A stretch of 64,000 nt of DNA from an uncultured Clostridia bacterium (GCA_946187935.1 CAMHSJ010000005.1:1-64000), one strand, 5' to 3'; shown: positions 28,013 through 37,163, counted from the stretch's first letter. Numbers and translations are program-made. The notes: generated from the sequence alone by a model not told the origin.

Positions 28013-29659
28013 ATGGAAGACAAGTATAAAGAGTTTGCCGATTTCTTTGAGGCCTTCAAAGAATACGACGGCAACAGTTTTACCGGCGAGGCTTTTGCCA
28101 GATATGCAGACCGCTTTAATGTCTGCAAGATAGAGCAGTATATCTACACGGCGGGCAGCCTCACAAAGAAGCAGGTTGCTTATATCAGTTCTTCCGAACC
28201 AGATCCCGAATACTATGAGATGACCCGTGATATCAACGAAGATATCAAGAGCGTCTTAAGATTCTTCTTTAAGAACTACTCCCCTGACCTTACTGACGAT
28301 CAGGCTTCTGCTTTCCGTTGTTTCGTATCGAGCATCGACATCTATCTGTCCTACCGTTACACTATCGAAGCATACTTCAACATACGCTACTACGAAACTG
28401 AATCAGGGATCCCCAATCTGCAATATCTCATCAAGTTCCTTAAGCAGACCATCGCTTCGGACATCAGGGACAACGAGTATTTCTTCTCATATTTCAACAT
28501 CAAGCAGAGTTCGAAGATAAACCGTTTCTACGGCGGAGATGTTGCAGGCAGGATCCTGACGGAATATGCCAGAAAGCTAAACGAATTCGTCAACAAAGAA
28601 GACGGAGAATTTGCTGCTCTTATTGGCGGTGATAATTTTGCCATCTTCCTCAGATCAGAAAGACTTCAGGAATTCATTGAGCTTATCCAGGGCATCAAGA
28701 TCACCGTACGTTACAAAAATGACGCGTATATCCACAGCGTGGCTGCCAGAGCCGGCATCGTTTATCTCGATAACAGCTATGTTAATATCCATGTGATCAT
28801 CAACAATGCTTCGAGATGTCTTACTTCTGCAAGAAACACCGGTAAAGACTATACGATTTGGCCCGTTCTTGAAGACGTCAGCCCTGCCATAAGTCCTGAG
28901 TTCATCCTCAGCATGGAAAAGGATCTTCTTAACGATAAGTTCCTTGTATACTACCAGCCCGTGGTTGAAGTCTCAGAAGATGGAGCCAGAGCAGTTGCAG
29001 CTGAATCTCTCGCACGCTGGGCCAAGGATGGTTCTATCATAATCCCGTCCAAGTTCATAGATGCTGCAGGCAGCGACGGCATGATCACAAAGCTCGATCT
29101 GTACATCATCGATAAGACATGTGCTTTCATAGCAAACCAGCTGAAGGAAAACATTCCCCTTCTGCCCATCAACTGCAATCTGTCTCTTGTCAGCCTGTCA
29201 GATGACCTGGTAGTCGGCAAGATCATAGATACAGTTAACAAGTATGAGATCCCATCAGGCATGCTCGGTGTGGAGTTTAAAGTCCCCGGAAACCTTGCGG
29301 ATGTCAAACTCGTTGAAAACGCCGCAATGAAACTCAAGCCCGCAGGGATCTCTATTACGATCGATGACTTTGGCACCAGCATGTTCTCTACTAAACTCAT
29401 GTCAAGCCTGCCTGTAGACAGCATCAAGCTCGATTGTGACAAGATCGACTTTACCAATCCGAGGAGCAGGATCATTTTAGACAATCTCATCGATGTTTCT
29501 AAGAAACTCGGTTTTACCGTTATCTGCGAGAAGATCGACAATCCGGATACCATCGAGGAATTCAGAAAGATCGGGTTTACACAATTCCAGACACGTGTTT
29601 ACGAGAAAGCCATTTCAGAGCGTTTCTTTATATCAAGACTTAAAAATCCAAACTATTGA
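28013..29659 (+). CDS. Soluble GGDEF-like/EAL-like protein with drifted motifs
   Basis: Cyclic-di-GMP-related protein of 548 residues without TM helices. Residues 1-150 are helical and unassigned. The GGDEF-like domain (about 155-290) reads GGDNF at about 205-209. The EAL-like domain (about 300-540) reads ESLARW for EALAR, NCNLS, VEFKVPGN where VEITE is usual, DDFGTSMFS, IKLD, CEKID for (E)GVE and FQTRVYEKA for LQGYYFSKP. The presumed metal and water ligands (E, N, E, DD, K, E, Q) can still be aligned, but neighbouring positions have drifted. It may be a weak phosphodiesterase or a c-di-GMP-responsive effector. AGGAG precedes the ATG; an aminotransferase gene follows after 8 nt. Confidence 0.85.
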   Translation: MEDKYKEFADFFEAFKEYDGNSFTGEAFARYADRFNVCKIEQYIYTAGSLTKKQVAYISSSEPDPEYYEMTRDINEDIKSVLRFFFKNYSPDLTDDQASAFRCFVSSIDIYLSYRYTIEAYFNIRYYETESGIPNLQYLIKFLKQTIASDIRDNEYFFSYFNIKQSSKINRFYGGDVAGRILTEYARKLNEFVNKEDGEFAALIGGDNFAIFLRSERLQEFIELIQGIKITVRYKNDAYIHSVAARAGIVYLDNSYVNIHVIINNASRCLTSARNTGKDYTIWPVLEDVSPAISPEFILSMEKDLLNDKFLVYYQPVVEVSEDGARAVAAESLARWAKDGSIIIPSKFIDAAGSDGMITKLDLYIIDKTCAFIANQLKENIPLLPINCNLSLVSLSDDLVVGKIIDTVNKYEIPSGMLGVEFKVPGNLADVKLVENAAMKLKPAGISITIDDFGTSMFSTKLMSSLPVDSIKLDCDKIDFTNPRSRIILDNLIDVSKKLGFTVICEKIDNPDTIEEFRKIGFTQFQTRVYEKAISERFFISRLKNPNY

Positions 29660-29667
29660 GGTGACAC

Positions 29668-30858
29668 ATGATTTCAAGATCGATCAAGCAGCAGTTGGCA
29701 GGCGGTTCAGAGATCCGCAAGATGTTCGAAGAGGGCAAGAGACTCAAGGAGATCTACGGAAATGACAACGTATTTGACTTTTCAATAGGAAACCCTGACT
29801 TAGAGCCACCGAAAGAAGTGTCAGATGCTCTGGCTGAACTTGCAAACAACCCTACACCGGGAATGCACGGCTACATGAGCAACAACGGCTACGAATCAAC
29901 CAGGGCAGCAATCGCCAAAAAGAAATCTGATGAATCAGGTCTTGATATCGGAAGCGGCGCTATCTGCATGACAGTCGGTGCAGCAGCAGCCATGAACGAT
30001 GTTCTGCACTCACTCCTGGATCCTGACGATGAAGTCATAGTACTTGCTCCATTCTTCATGGAATACACGGGCTACATCAAGAACCACAACGGAAAAGTCG
30101 TTATCGTTCCTACTGACGATCAGTTCGTTCCCGTAATTGACAGGATCTCTGATGCCATCACCGACAGGACAAAGGCGATCATAATCAACTCCCCTAACAA
30201 TCCTTCAGGAGTCGTTTACTCAGCTGAACTCCTTACAGCATTAAACGATATGCTCCTTACTAAGGATCATGTGATCCATGTTATCTCAGACGAACCTTAT
30301 ATCGACCTTGCTTACGACGGCAATGAGGTTCCCTGCGCTCTTAAGTACATCAAGAATCTTATCGTCTGCTTCTCATGGAGCAAGTCATTATCTCTTCCCG
30401 GCGAGCGTATCGGTTATGCTCTCGTATCTCCCAACAACGAGGATTATGAGGACCTTACAGCTGCAATAGCCATCTCGAACCGTACCTTAGGAAGCGTTAA
30501 CGCTCCCGCCATCTGGCAGAAAGTCATCGAGAAGTCCCTTTATGCCAAGGTCGACGTTGCAAACTATGAGCACAGAAGAAACCTTCTCTATTCCAACATC
30601 ATCGATGCAGGCTTTGATGCAGTTAAACCCGGCGGAGCCCTCTATATCTTCATGAACACACCCAAGGGTCTTGATGACGATGAGTTTGCCAAGATCTGTG
30701 CAGGCAAGAACCTGCTCCTTGTAAAGGGTTCCTCATTCTCATGCCCCGGTTACTGCCGCCTTGCTTTCTGCGTATCTGAAAGCACCATCATCAATTCAAG
30801 GAAAGCATTCTTTGCTATCGCCGAAGAACTCGGGATAGATCACAGAGCTAGTCTCTGA
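29668..30858 (+). CDS. Class I/II PLP-dependent aminotransferase
   Basis: Fold-type I transaminase of 396 residues. SIGNPDLEPP is the N-terminal substrate loop, INSPNNPSGVVY contains the conserved Asn, SDEPYIDLAY the PLP-ring Asp, and the Schiff-base lysine lies in FSWSKSLSLPGERIGY. CRLAF near the C-terminus holds the carboxylate-binding Arg. The family includes aspartate, alanine and aromatic transaminases; the substrate cannot be set from sequence. TGAGGTGA precedes the ATG. It lies 8 nt after the EAL-like gene, and its last 11 bp overlap the 3' end of the convergent sortase gene. Confidence 0.92.
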   Translation: MISRSIKQQLAGGSEIRKMFEEGKRLKEIYGNDNVFDFSIGNPDLEPPKEVSDALAELANNPTPGMHGYMSNNGYESTRAAIAKKKSDESGLDIGSGAICMTVGAAAAMNDVLHSLLDPDDEVIVLAPFFMEYTGYIKNHNGKVVIVPTDDQFVPVIDRISDAITDRTKAIIINSPNNPSGVVYSAELLTALNDMLLTKDHVIHVISDEPYIDLAYDGNEVPCALKYIKNLIVCFSWSKSLSLPGERIGYALVSPNNEDYEDLTAAIAISNRTLGSVNAPAIWQKVIEKSLYAKVDVANYEHRRNLLYSNIIDAGFDAVKPGGALYIFMNTPKGLDDDEFAKICAGKNLLLVKGSSFSCPGYCRLAFCVSESTIINSRKAFFAIAEELGIDHRASL

Positions 30859-31501
30859 TAAGTCTGCAGACAGCTGCGAAACGATAACCTGCGCCAAGTT
30901 CAGTAGCGCAGGTTATTATCGTTAATTGACTTTCCTTGCTCGCGCTTTTTTCTATCAGTCTCTCAATATCTTTCGGTGCAACATTTAGTGTTCTTGAAAC
31001 TTCATACTCCAGTTTTTCTCCCGAAGGAAGAGTAAAGTATACTTTTGCCCCTGTCTCTATCTCCTGCAGATGACAGAAGATCGTTGAGATGTGCCTGTTC
31101 CTGTGTCCTAATATGGTGCAGTTGCCCGCCTCACCCGGCATTGCCGAGTCAGGCCATATGCACACGCCGTATCTTAGAGCTAATCTGCTGCACTCTATCC
31201 AGCATGGTTCGGTCACACCTATCGAAGGTATCTCCAGAAGCCCTGCAAGATGCAGAGTGTCAGACTGACCGAACGAAGACAGATCTATATCAAGATCTTC
31301 TTCACCGTTTACTGCAAGACAGTCCGTGGCAGGAACCTGAAATTCTATGTTGCCTTGTGCCGTTTCTATATCGGTAACTATTCTTTCTATCACTCTCTGC
31401 CTTACAAGACTCTTAAACGGTTCTTTGAAAGCATATGCGAGCGATGAAAGGAATACTAAGATACATACGGCGGTTCCTGCCACACGGACTATCCTTTTCA
31501 T
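30848..31501 (-). CDS. Class D-type sortase
   Basis: Membrane-anchored transpeptidase of 217 residues that attaches LPxTG-type proteins to peptidoglycan or builds pili. One N-terminal TM helix (about 5-25) is followed by the sortase barrel: PGEAGNCTILGHRNRH with the catalytic His, ITCAT with the catalytic Cys (TIITC for TLxTC) and YRFAAVCR with the catalytic Arg. The PGxxGN...GHR pattern favours class D. It is unusually Cys-rich (about eight Cys outside the membrane). The ATG overlaps the surface-protein stop by one base, so that protein, with its LPSTG signal, is the likely substrate. Confidence 0.93.
   Translation of the reverse strand: MKRIVRVAGTAVCILVFLSSLAYAFKEPFKSLVRQRVIERIVTDIETAQGNIEFQVPATDCLAVNGEEDLDIDLSSFGQSDTLHLAGLLEIPSIGVTEPCWIECSRLALRYGVCIWPDSAMPGEAGNCTILGHRNRHISTIFCHLQEIETGAKVYFTLPSGEKLEYEVSRTLNVAPKDIERLIEKSASKESQLTIITCATELGAGYRFAAVCRLIRD
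30882..30919. repeat. Inverted repeat across the sortase active-site codons
   Basis: ATAACCTGCGC (30884-30894) and GCGCAGGTTAT (30906-30916) form a perfect 11-bp stem with an 11-nt loop. It overlies the sortase codons for ITCATELGAGYR and follows the convergent aminotransferase stop by 23 bp. There is no good T-run on the plus strand, so a terminator role is only possible. Confidence 0.5.
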
Positions 31502-34500
31502 CAGTTCTTTGCCCTCCTTCCCTTAGAGATGAATGCCATAGCACCTGCACCACTGACAAGAACTGCAAGCGATGCCAAAAGAAGATCTCTGGTCAGCTCT
31601 TCTCCGGTACTCGGAAGGTCCTTAACGGTAATGCTCTGCTGGAGATTATTAAGATCGTTATGTCTTGCGATCTCTACTCTCTCAGTCTGCACTCCGGCTT
31701 CGATCTCTTCCTTGGTAGCCCTGTCATAGACATTCTCGAAAACAACAACTACATCACCTTCAACCATTCCTCTGGTGGAAAGCTTGATGGGCACTTCGAT
31801 AACACCGTCAGATGTTTCCGGTGTAAACACAACTGTTGAACTGACTATCTCTCCGTTATGCAGAACCGGAGTTCCGTCGTTCATGTAGAGCGTTGCGACT
31901 ATTTCATATTCGTTATCTGTCTGAAGGCCATGGTACTCCACCCTGTCAGTAATCGTTACTGTGGTATCAGACCTCATGGTCTTGCTGTCATCACCTGCTC
32001 TTGCAGTCGTACTGACAACAGATCTTCTTACTGTCTGATCTTCATCTTCAGTATCTGAATGCTCGCAGATAAGTACATCTTCTATGTACAGATACTCAAA
32101 TACGACAGTCTCCTTTACGCTTTCAGGTATACTTACATCTTCGAATACGACTTCGACACTGCCATCAGGTGTTTCCGGGATAAAGCTCGTGGCAGAACTG
32201 ATGTCATTTCCTTCTTCATCCTTGAGCCTTGTTCCGTTCTCCTTATCAATAAGGAAACCTGTTACAGTGTATTCGATACCGGGTTCAAGGCAGCTGTAAG
32301 AAACCGTATCCTTGATACTTACTTTATCTGTCAGTGACAGTGTTCGTGTTCCTGTAGCCATATCCTGTGCCGATGTTCCGATATCAGGCATCGTCAGGGT
32401 CTGGTCTTCATCTTCAAGGTCATTATGCTCGTAAACGAAGTCGCCGCAGACAAGTGTCTCAAAAGCAACTATTGACGTTCCCTGAAGATCAGATGTGTTT
32501 ATGGTAAACGGGACATCGACCGTCTGGTTTCTTTGTTCAGCTTCAAATGTGACCTCTGAAATATAAGCTTCGCCATTGCTGTCACAAAGCGCTTCTCCCG
32601 TATCTTTTCTCATCAGGGTTCCCCTTACGGTGTAACTGTCTCCGATGTTAAGACCTCCGAGATCGCAATGATCGATCAGTTCCACTTCTTCTCCCCTGCT
32701 TAAGACATGTGAACCTGAAATACCAAGTCTTACATCAATAAGTGTCGTTCCCAGTATCGGTCTGACATTGACAAAACAGCCGTCCAGTTGGTATTCATTT
32801 GCAAAACTGTTAGTAACCACGGGGATGCTCGTATCCGCTGTTACTTCAAAATCATAAACAGTCTTATCCACAAGGTATCCGTCAGGCGCTTTTGTCTCCA
32901 CAAGGTAATAAGTCCCTTCAGAAAGCTTTCTTAATGTGTAGATCCCCTCATCTTCCACATAAGACAACGTGCCAATAAGCTCAGTCAGTTCCTTGTCCTC
33001 ATAGACCTTAAACTCTGCGCCTGTCAGACGGTTTCCTGATCCATCTGTCTTTAAGACGGAAACTCCGCCTGAGATATTAGAGATGCTTACCTCCTCAGTG
33101 GTGACTTCAAATCCTTCAGCACATGTATCTGCCCCTTTTATAACTACCGGTACTGAATTTGGTATATCTGTAGGCTCGCCTTCAGAGTCAGTGTAAAGAT
33201 ATCCTTCAGGAAGACTTGTCTCGACTATGACGTATTCTCCGGGTCTTAACCCATTAACAAGATATGTTCCGTCTGTTTCAGTGAATCTTGCTTTAGTAAG
33301 ATAATTACCGTTTGATGAGACGCTCATGGCCTCAGGCTCATCATCAGTGTGGATGCCGTCTTTATTGGTATCCTCGTAGATCGTAAAGCCTGCACCTGAC
33401 AGCAATTCACCTGTTTCTATATCAGTCTTGACCACCTTGACCTGAGCCGTATAAGGGATCTGCTCGATATCAATATTCAGATCTTCAGCATCAGTGACCT
33501 TAAACGGATAAGGATCGCTGTGTACGTAGTATCCGAACGGAGACTGAGTCTCTGCCAGAATATAAGAACCGGAGAACAGATCACCTATAAAGATCTTACC
33601 GTCTCTGTCCGTATCCTTGATCTCAATACCCGTCTGCTTATCCTCGTCGTCCAGCATTGAATCACCGTTAATGTCCTTATATAGCATGAAAGACACTTCG
33701 CTGCCTTCGTAACTGCTTATAACATTACCCGTTACAGAATCTTTCTTTGTAACTGTAACGCCCACACAGATCTTGTTGGTACATGTAACAGATACAGTCT
33801 GGTTGTCAGAACTTGTAGTAAGATGGATCACCTTGTATTCAGATGCATCACCTTCCCAATAGCACTTATAGCCTTCAGGAGTGATCTCCTTTATCCTGTA
33901 CCATCCAAGCGGCAGATCACTGAACATGACAGTGCCGCTCTGATCAGTTGTCTTGATAGCCATAGCCGTATTCTGCCATTCAGGCTCAGCACCATTGCCT
34001 CCGAAGTACAGATTGAACCTGATATCGGCTATTTTCTGGTCTTCTGATACCTTGCCGACGACGATGTTGGCCTGTCCCCTGTCGTTTCCGACATTCTGGG
34101 TAACTGTAGCAGAAGTGCCTGCAGTTATGTTCTTATACCAGTAAGAACTGTCAGAAGATCTCGTAAACCCTACAGGAGTGAAATACGTATAAGCAGCATT
34201 GGTACCTGCATAATATCTGTCGACAGGAACGATCTCTCTGAGCTGATAGTTTCCTGATGGCACATTAAGAGTAGTGAGGTTTCCTCCGCCTCCTGTCGTC
34301 CATATGACTCTTCCCGAATCATCCGTAACGCCTTTGGCGAGTTTTACCGTGCCCTGCTGATTCCAAAGCTCGAAACTGAATCCCTTGGCATTGTCATTAG
34401 CATCAGTAACGGTCTTAGTTACTACGATACCAGAATTATTGTGATCGTTAGTGGCTGTAAAATCGTAAACGCTATACCCTTGTGCTGTAAATGAACATGA

Positions 34501-36090
34501 GTATCTCGTCTCAGATCTTCTGGTCCATCCCTCAGTCTTATTCTCAACGTTGTAGTTTATGGTATTACCGTCGATGCACTTAAACTGCGGTATAGTAAAA
34601 TCCTCATATATCGTATATGTTATGCCCTTTCTAACAGGGAAATACTTTCCTTGTATCTTGATCCCCGATGACGTATACCAGTTCCATGAACCTGAATCGT
34701 ATTTGTATGTGGCAACAAGCGTGCTTCCGTTGTAAAGCGTAAAGACCGTTGAATTAACATTAAGACCTGTATTCGTATTCTTGGTGATCGATACCGAAGA
34801 TGACTCGGCCATGAATCCTGAAGTGATACCGGCATTCTGATCGGTCGTAGGCTGATTAGTGACCCTAATGCTGTCCCCTGACAGTCTGTAGTTATTGATC
34901 TTCGCGTTATACAGCTCTGTCCAGATCCCGTTGGGATCTATCTTCCTGATCTTGTAGTTCATGGTGCCTGTTGTTGTATTCACGTTATAAAGGTCCATGT
35001 CCACCTGATAGACATTCTCATCGAAGAAGCGGTATTCAGGGTTTATATCTGACACCTGGGGCTCGCCGTCATCACCCCAGCCGTTCGTCCTCAGATCGAT
35101 CTTGTTGGTTCCATCAAGGAGCAGATACGGACAGAAAGTCTCCTTGAGGTACAGGAAACGGTAATAGCCGGTATTGTCTCTCGTATCAAAGTCGAGCTTG
35201 ATACTTCTCGAACCGTCATTACCCCAATAGTCCATGCATATGCCATCAAGATCATCGTCTGTAACCCTGCCGATAGCATTTGTTCCGGCCATTGCATCAG
35301 CTGCAGATGTGTACACGCTGAATGTTGCACCTGCAAGTCTCATGCCAGATGCCGTTCTCTTATCTATATACATGTTGGCATAAGCATTAACGGGAGTAGT
35401 CCTGAAGCGCTGCATGTAAGTAATTATCTTGCCGAGCTTGAGCTTGCCTATGACATGAGCAACGCGTCTTTCCGAAACGCCTGAATCAGGATCAGAGTGC
35501 CACATATAAGCACCGTGACCGTCCCTGCCGTCTTTTACTCCTGAATAGACACCGATATGAAGATTCTTACCATTCTGGTCGTAGAACAGAAGGATATCTC
35601 CCGGCACCGAATTAGTGCTGATCCAGTTATCGATCTGATCATCTGTCCATCCGGTCGCATCGAAAGGCGCGGAACCTGCTATTCCCTTACGCTGAACGTT
35701 GGGATCACCGGTCTCTATGACTCCCGCAAAGAGCTTTAAGTACTCCTGGACCTGCATGTTGCCGTCTGCTGCCAGATATCCCCTGAAATTACAGCACCCT
35801 GCATCAAGCAGGACTCTTGCCAGATAGTTGGTGCAGTCCATCTCTTCGTATGGTCTGCCGTTGTATCTCGCAGCACAGGTAAGTATCTTGTTCCTGGTTT
35901 CCTCTGCCGACCACGGAAACCATTCTGATATCGAGCCTGAGTTGCCCGTATAATCGTATGCATCCATATAAAGTGGCGCTGTATACTCAGGCGCTGCAAG
36001 CACAAGTGAGCTGCCATAAAGCGCCAGTATGACTGTAAGCATCAGGAAAACAGCGACAGCCTTGTTCACAGTATTGTTTCTAAAACACAT
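31501..36090 (-). CDS. LPxTG-anchored surface protein: NlpC/P60-like + Cna-B + VaFE repeats
   Basis: Cell-wall protein of about 1529 residues. A signal peptide (1-33) precedes an NlpC/P60-like domain (about 60-215) with Cys86 in MDCTNYLAR and a His in LHIGVYSG. A ~330-residue unassigned region follows. Five or so Cna-B/SpaA isopeptide domains occupy about 545-1060 (each starting like VxKTD...AxFxxYED). Three VaFE/T-Q-ester-type repeats (about 1075-1485) end in HNDLEDEDQT, HSDTEDEDQT and HNDLNNLQQS. The C-terminus is LPSTGEE, a hydrophobic helix and KGRRAKN. The ATG at 36090 follows AGGAGGTGAG. It lies between the DUF5688-like gene (14 nt) and the sortase (1-nt overlap). The first and third VaFE repeats lack the DTVSY element. 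Confidence 0.9.
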   Translation of the reverse strand: MCFRNNTVNKAVAVFLMLTVILALYGSSLVLAAPEYTAPLYMDAYDYTGNSGSISEWFPWSAEETRNKILTCAARYNGRPYEEMDCTNYLARVLLDAGCCNFRGYLAADGNMQVQEYLKLFAGVIETGDPNVQRKGIAGSAPFDATGWTDDQIDNWISTNSVPGDILLFYDQNGKNLHIGVYSGVKDGRDGHGAYMWHSDPDSGVSERRVAHVIGKLKLGKIITYMQRFRTTPVNAYANMYIDKRTASGMRLAGATFSVYTSAADAMAGTNAIGRVTDDDLDGICMDYWGNDGSRSIKLDFDTRDNTGYYRFLYLKETFCPYLLLDGTNKIDLRTNGWGDDGEPQVSDINPEYRFFDENVYQVDMDLYNVNTTTGTMNYKIRKIDPNGIWTELYNAKINNYRLSGDSIRVTNQPTTDQNAGITSGFMAESSSVSITKNTNTGLNVNSTVFTLYNGSTLVATYKYDSGSWNWYTSSGIKIQGKYFPVRKGITYTIYEDFTIPQFKCIDGNTINYNVENKTEGWTRRSETRYSCSFTAQGYSVYDFTATNDHNNSGIVVTKTVTDANDNAKGFSFELWNQQGTVKLAKGVTDDSGRVIWTTGGGGNLTTLNVPSGNYQLREIVPVDRYYAGTNAAYTYFTPVGFTRSSDSSYWYKNITAGTSATVTQNVGNDRGQANIVVGKVSEDQKIADIRFNLYFGGNGAEPEWQNTAMAIKTTDQSGTVMFSDLPLGWYRIKEITPEGYKCYWEGDASEYKVIHLTTSSDNQTVSVTCTNKICVGVTVTKKDSVTGNVISSYEGSEVSFMLYKDINGDSMLDDEDKQTGIEIKDTDRDGKIFIGDLFSGSYILAETQSPFGYYVHSDPYPFKVTDAEDLNIDIEQIPYTAQVKVVKTDIETGELLSGAGFTIYEDTNKDGIHTDDEPEAMSVSSNGNYLTKARFTETDGTYLVNGLRPGEYVIVETSLPEGYLYTDSEGEPTDIPNSVPVVIKGADTCAEGFEVTTEEVSISNISGGVSVLKTDGSGNRLTGAEFKVYEDKELTELIGTLSYVEDEGIYTLRKLSEGTYYLVETKAPDGYLVDKTVYDFEVTADTSIPVVTNSFANEYQLDGCFVNVRPILGTTLIDVRLGISGSHVLSRGEEVELIDHCDLGGLNIGDSYTVRGTLMRKDTGEALCDSNGEAYISEVTFEAEQRNQTVDVPFTINTSDLQGTSIVAFETLVCGDFVYEHNDLEDEDQTLTMPDIGTSAQDMATGTRTLSLTDKVSIKDTVSYSCLEPGIEYTVTGFLIDKENGTRLKDEEGNDISSATSFIPETPDGSVEVVFEDVSIPESVKETVVFEYLYIEDVLICEHSDTEDEDQTVRRSVVSTTARAGDDSKTMRSDTTVTITDRVEYHGLQTDNEYEIVATLYMNDGTPVLHNGEIVSSTVVFTPETSDGVIEVPIKLSTRGMVEGDVVVVFENVYDRATKEEIEAGVQTERVEIARHNDLNNLQQSITVKDLPSTGEELTRDLLLASLAVLVSGAGAMAFISKGRRAKN

Positions 36091-36104
36091 ATTCTCACCT
36101 CCTG

Positions 36105-37061
36105 TCATGCCACCACTTCACAGCTGTCAACTCTCCTTATCTGATTGTCAGCTCTCGAATAGTAGTAGATACTGTCAGACAGTTTCTCCTGAGGTGACAC
36201 TTGTGTCATATTCGTTTCTCTGACAAGCTTCAGGAGTTTATTCTGACCGCTGTAGAATTCCGAAGACAGGATAATGAGGTCATGAATAGATGACGGAAGA
36301 ACGTAGCAGTCAGTACCGATTATGTCTGCAGCCTGCTTTATTACATCAGGATATAAAAGAGCGTCTGCTCCAAAATAGCCAATGCTGTTCGTTACTATAT
36401 AGACTCTCTCATTATTGGGAATGCTGTTAAAGCCCGGGAATTCCTCTGCCATGTCTATACTTCCCTTACGGTCTTTGACCAGTCTTACGAGAGTCTGTTC
36501 GATCCTCTCCACCATAAATGGAAGGATATGCGGTGTATTTGATCTGGCGAACCTGTAAAGATCTTCCTCGAGCCATCCTGCACTCGAAGCGACTTCGTTA
36601 GTTACAAGGAAACCCGTAAGACCTCTGCCATCCACCCTGGTTATAACTCGGTAGATAACTGACAGATCCTCAAAATCCCTGTGAGGACACTTACTGATCA
36701 GTGCGGCATTCAGATCTTTTGATACTAGCTGATAGATGATCTTACTCTTGAACAATTCCAGATTCTTAAGATCCGGAATGCTCGGCACAGCCTTTATCGA
36801 TTCTTCCAGATATCTGGCCTGGCTGGCCAATGTCCTCTCAAAATTACCCTCCTCAAGATACTGCTCATACATCCTCTCTATGTAGAATGTCGGAGCGATA
36901 AACGAACCCTTCTTCTCTCTGGGAGTTATGGTTATCCCTGAAAGTTCTTCGTTTACTTTGCTGACCTTGTGCTCAACAAGTCTGCAGTTACTGTAACGTT
37001 CAGGCATATAATCCATGAACTCATCGAGCACTCTCTTCCTGAATTCTTCAAAATCCATCAT
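36105..37061 (-). CDS. DUF5688-like cytosolic protein, first gene of the surface cassette
   Basis: Protein of 318 residues without signal peptide or TM helix. FEEFRKRVLDEFMDYMP at the start and KGSFIAPTFYIERMYEQYLE fit the DUF5688 family of gut Clostridia, whose function is unknown. The middle reads ITRVDGRGLTGFLVTNEVA, followed by YVLPSSIHDLIILSS. AGGAGGTCATC precedes the ATG. Its stop is 14 nt before the surface-protein start, so it is the leading gene of a cassette ending in a sortase. A terminator hairpin lies between its ribosome binding site and the only good promoter, suggesting attenuation. A regulatory or chaperone-like role is inference only. Confidence 0.75.
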   Translation of the reverse strand: MMDFEEFRKRVLDEFMDYMPERYSNCRLVEHKVSKVNEELSGITITPREKKGSFIAPTFYIERMYEQYLEEGNFERTLASQARYLEESIKAVPSIPDLKNLELFKSKIIYQLVSKDLNAALISKCPHRDFEDLSVIYRVITRVDGRGLTGFLVTNEVASSAGWLEEDLYRFARSNTPHILPFMVERIEQTLVRLVKDRKGSIDMAEEFPGFNSIPNNERVYIVTNSIGYFGADALLYPDVIKQAADIIGTDCYVLPSSIHDLIILSSEFYSGQNKLLKLVRETNMTQVSPQEKLSDSIYYYSRADNQIRRVDSCEVVA

Positions 37062-37088
37062 AACGATGACCTCCTATAAGATTCCAAC

Positions 37089-37115
37089 AAAAAACGCACC
37101 CTAAGAAGGTGCGTT
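37089..37115 (-). terminator. Terminator hairpin in the leader of the surface cassette
   Basis: Perfect 8-bp arms (AACGCACC 37093-37100 and GGTGCGTT 37108-37115), 7-nt loop, then TTTTTT on the minus strand. It could end the long thiN operon 130 bp upstream. It also lies only 28 bp before the DUF5688-like start and downstream of the best promoter, so it may act as an attenuator. Confidence 0.85.
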
Positions 37116-37134
37116 ATCTGATCTGGTAGCTTAA

Positions 37135-37163
37135 ATACTAAGAGGCTTCAGAGTCTCATTCAA
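37135..37163 (-). promoter_or_regulatory. Predicted promoter of the surface cassette, with direct repeats
   Basis: TTGAAT (-35) at 37158-37163 and TAGTAT (-10) at 37135-37140 with a 17-bp spacer. The heptamer AGTCTCA (plus strand) occurs at 37152-37158 within the spacer and at 37172-37178 upstream of -35, spaced 20 bp (two helical turns), as expected of a dimeric regulator site. Confidence 0.5.
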
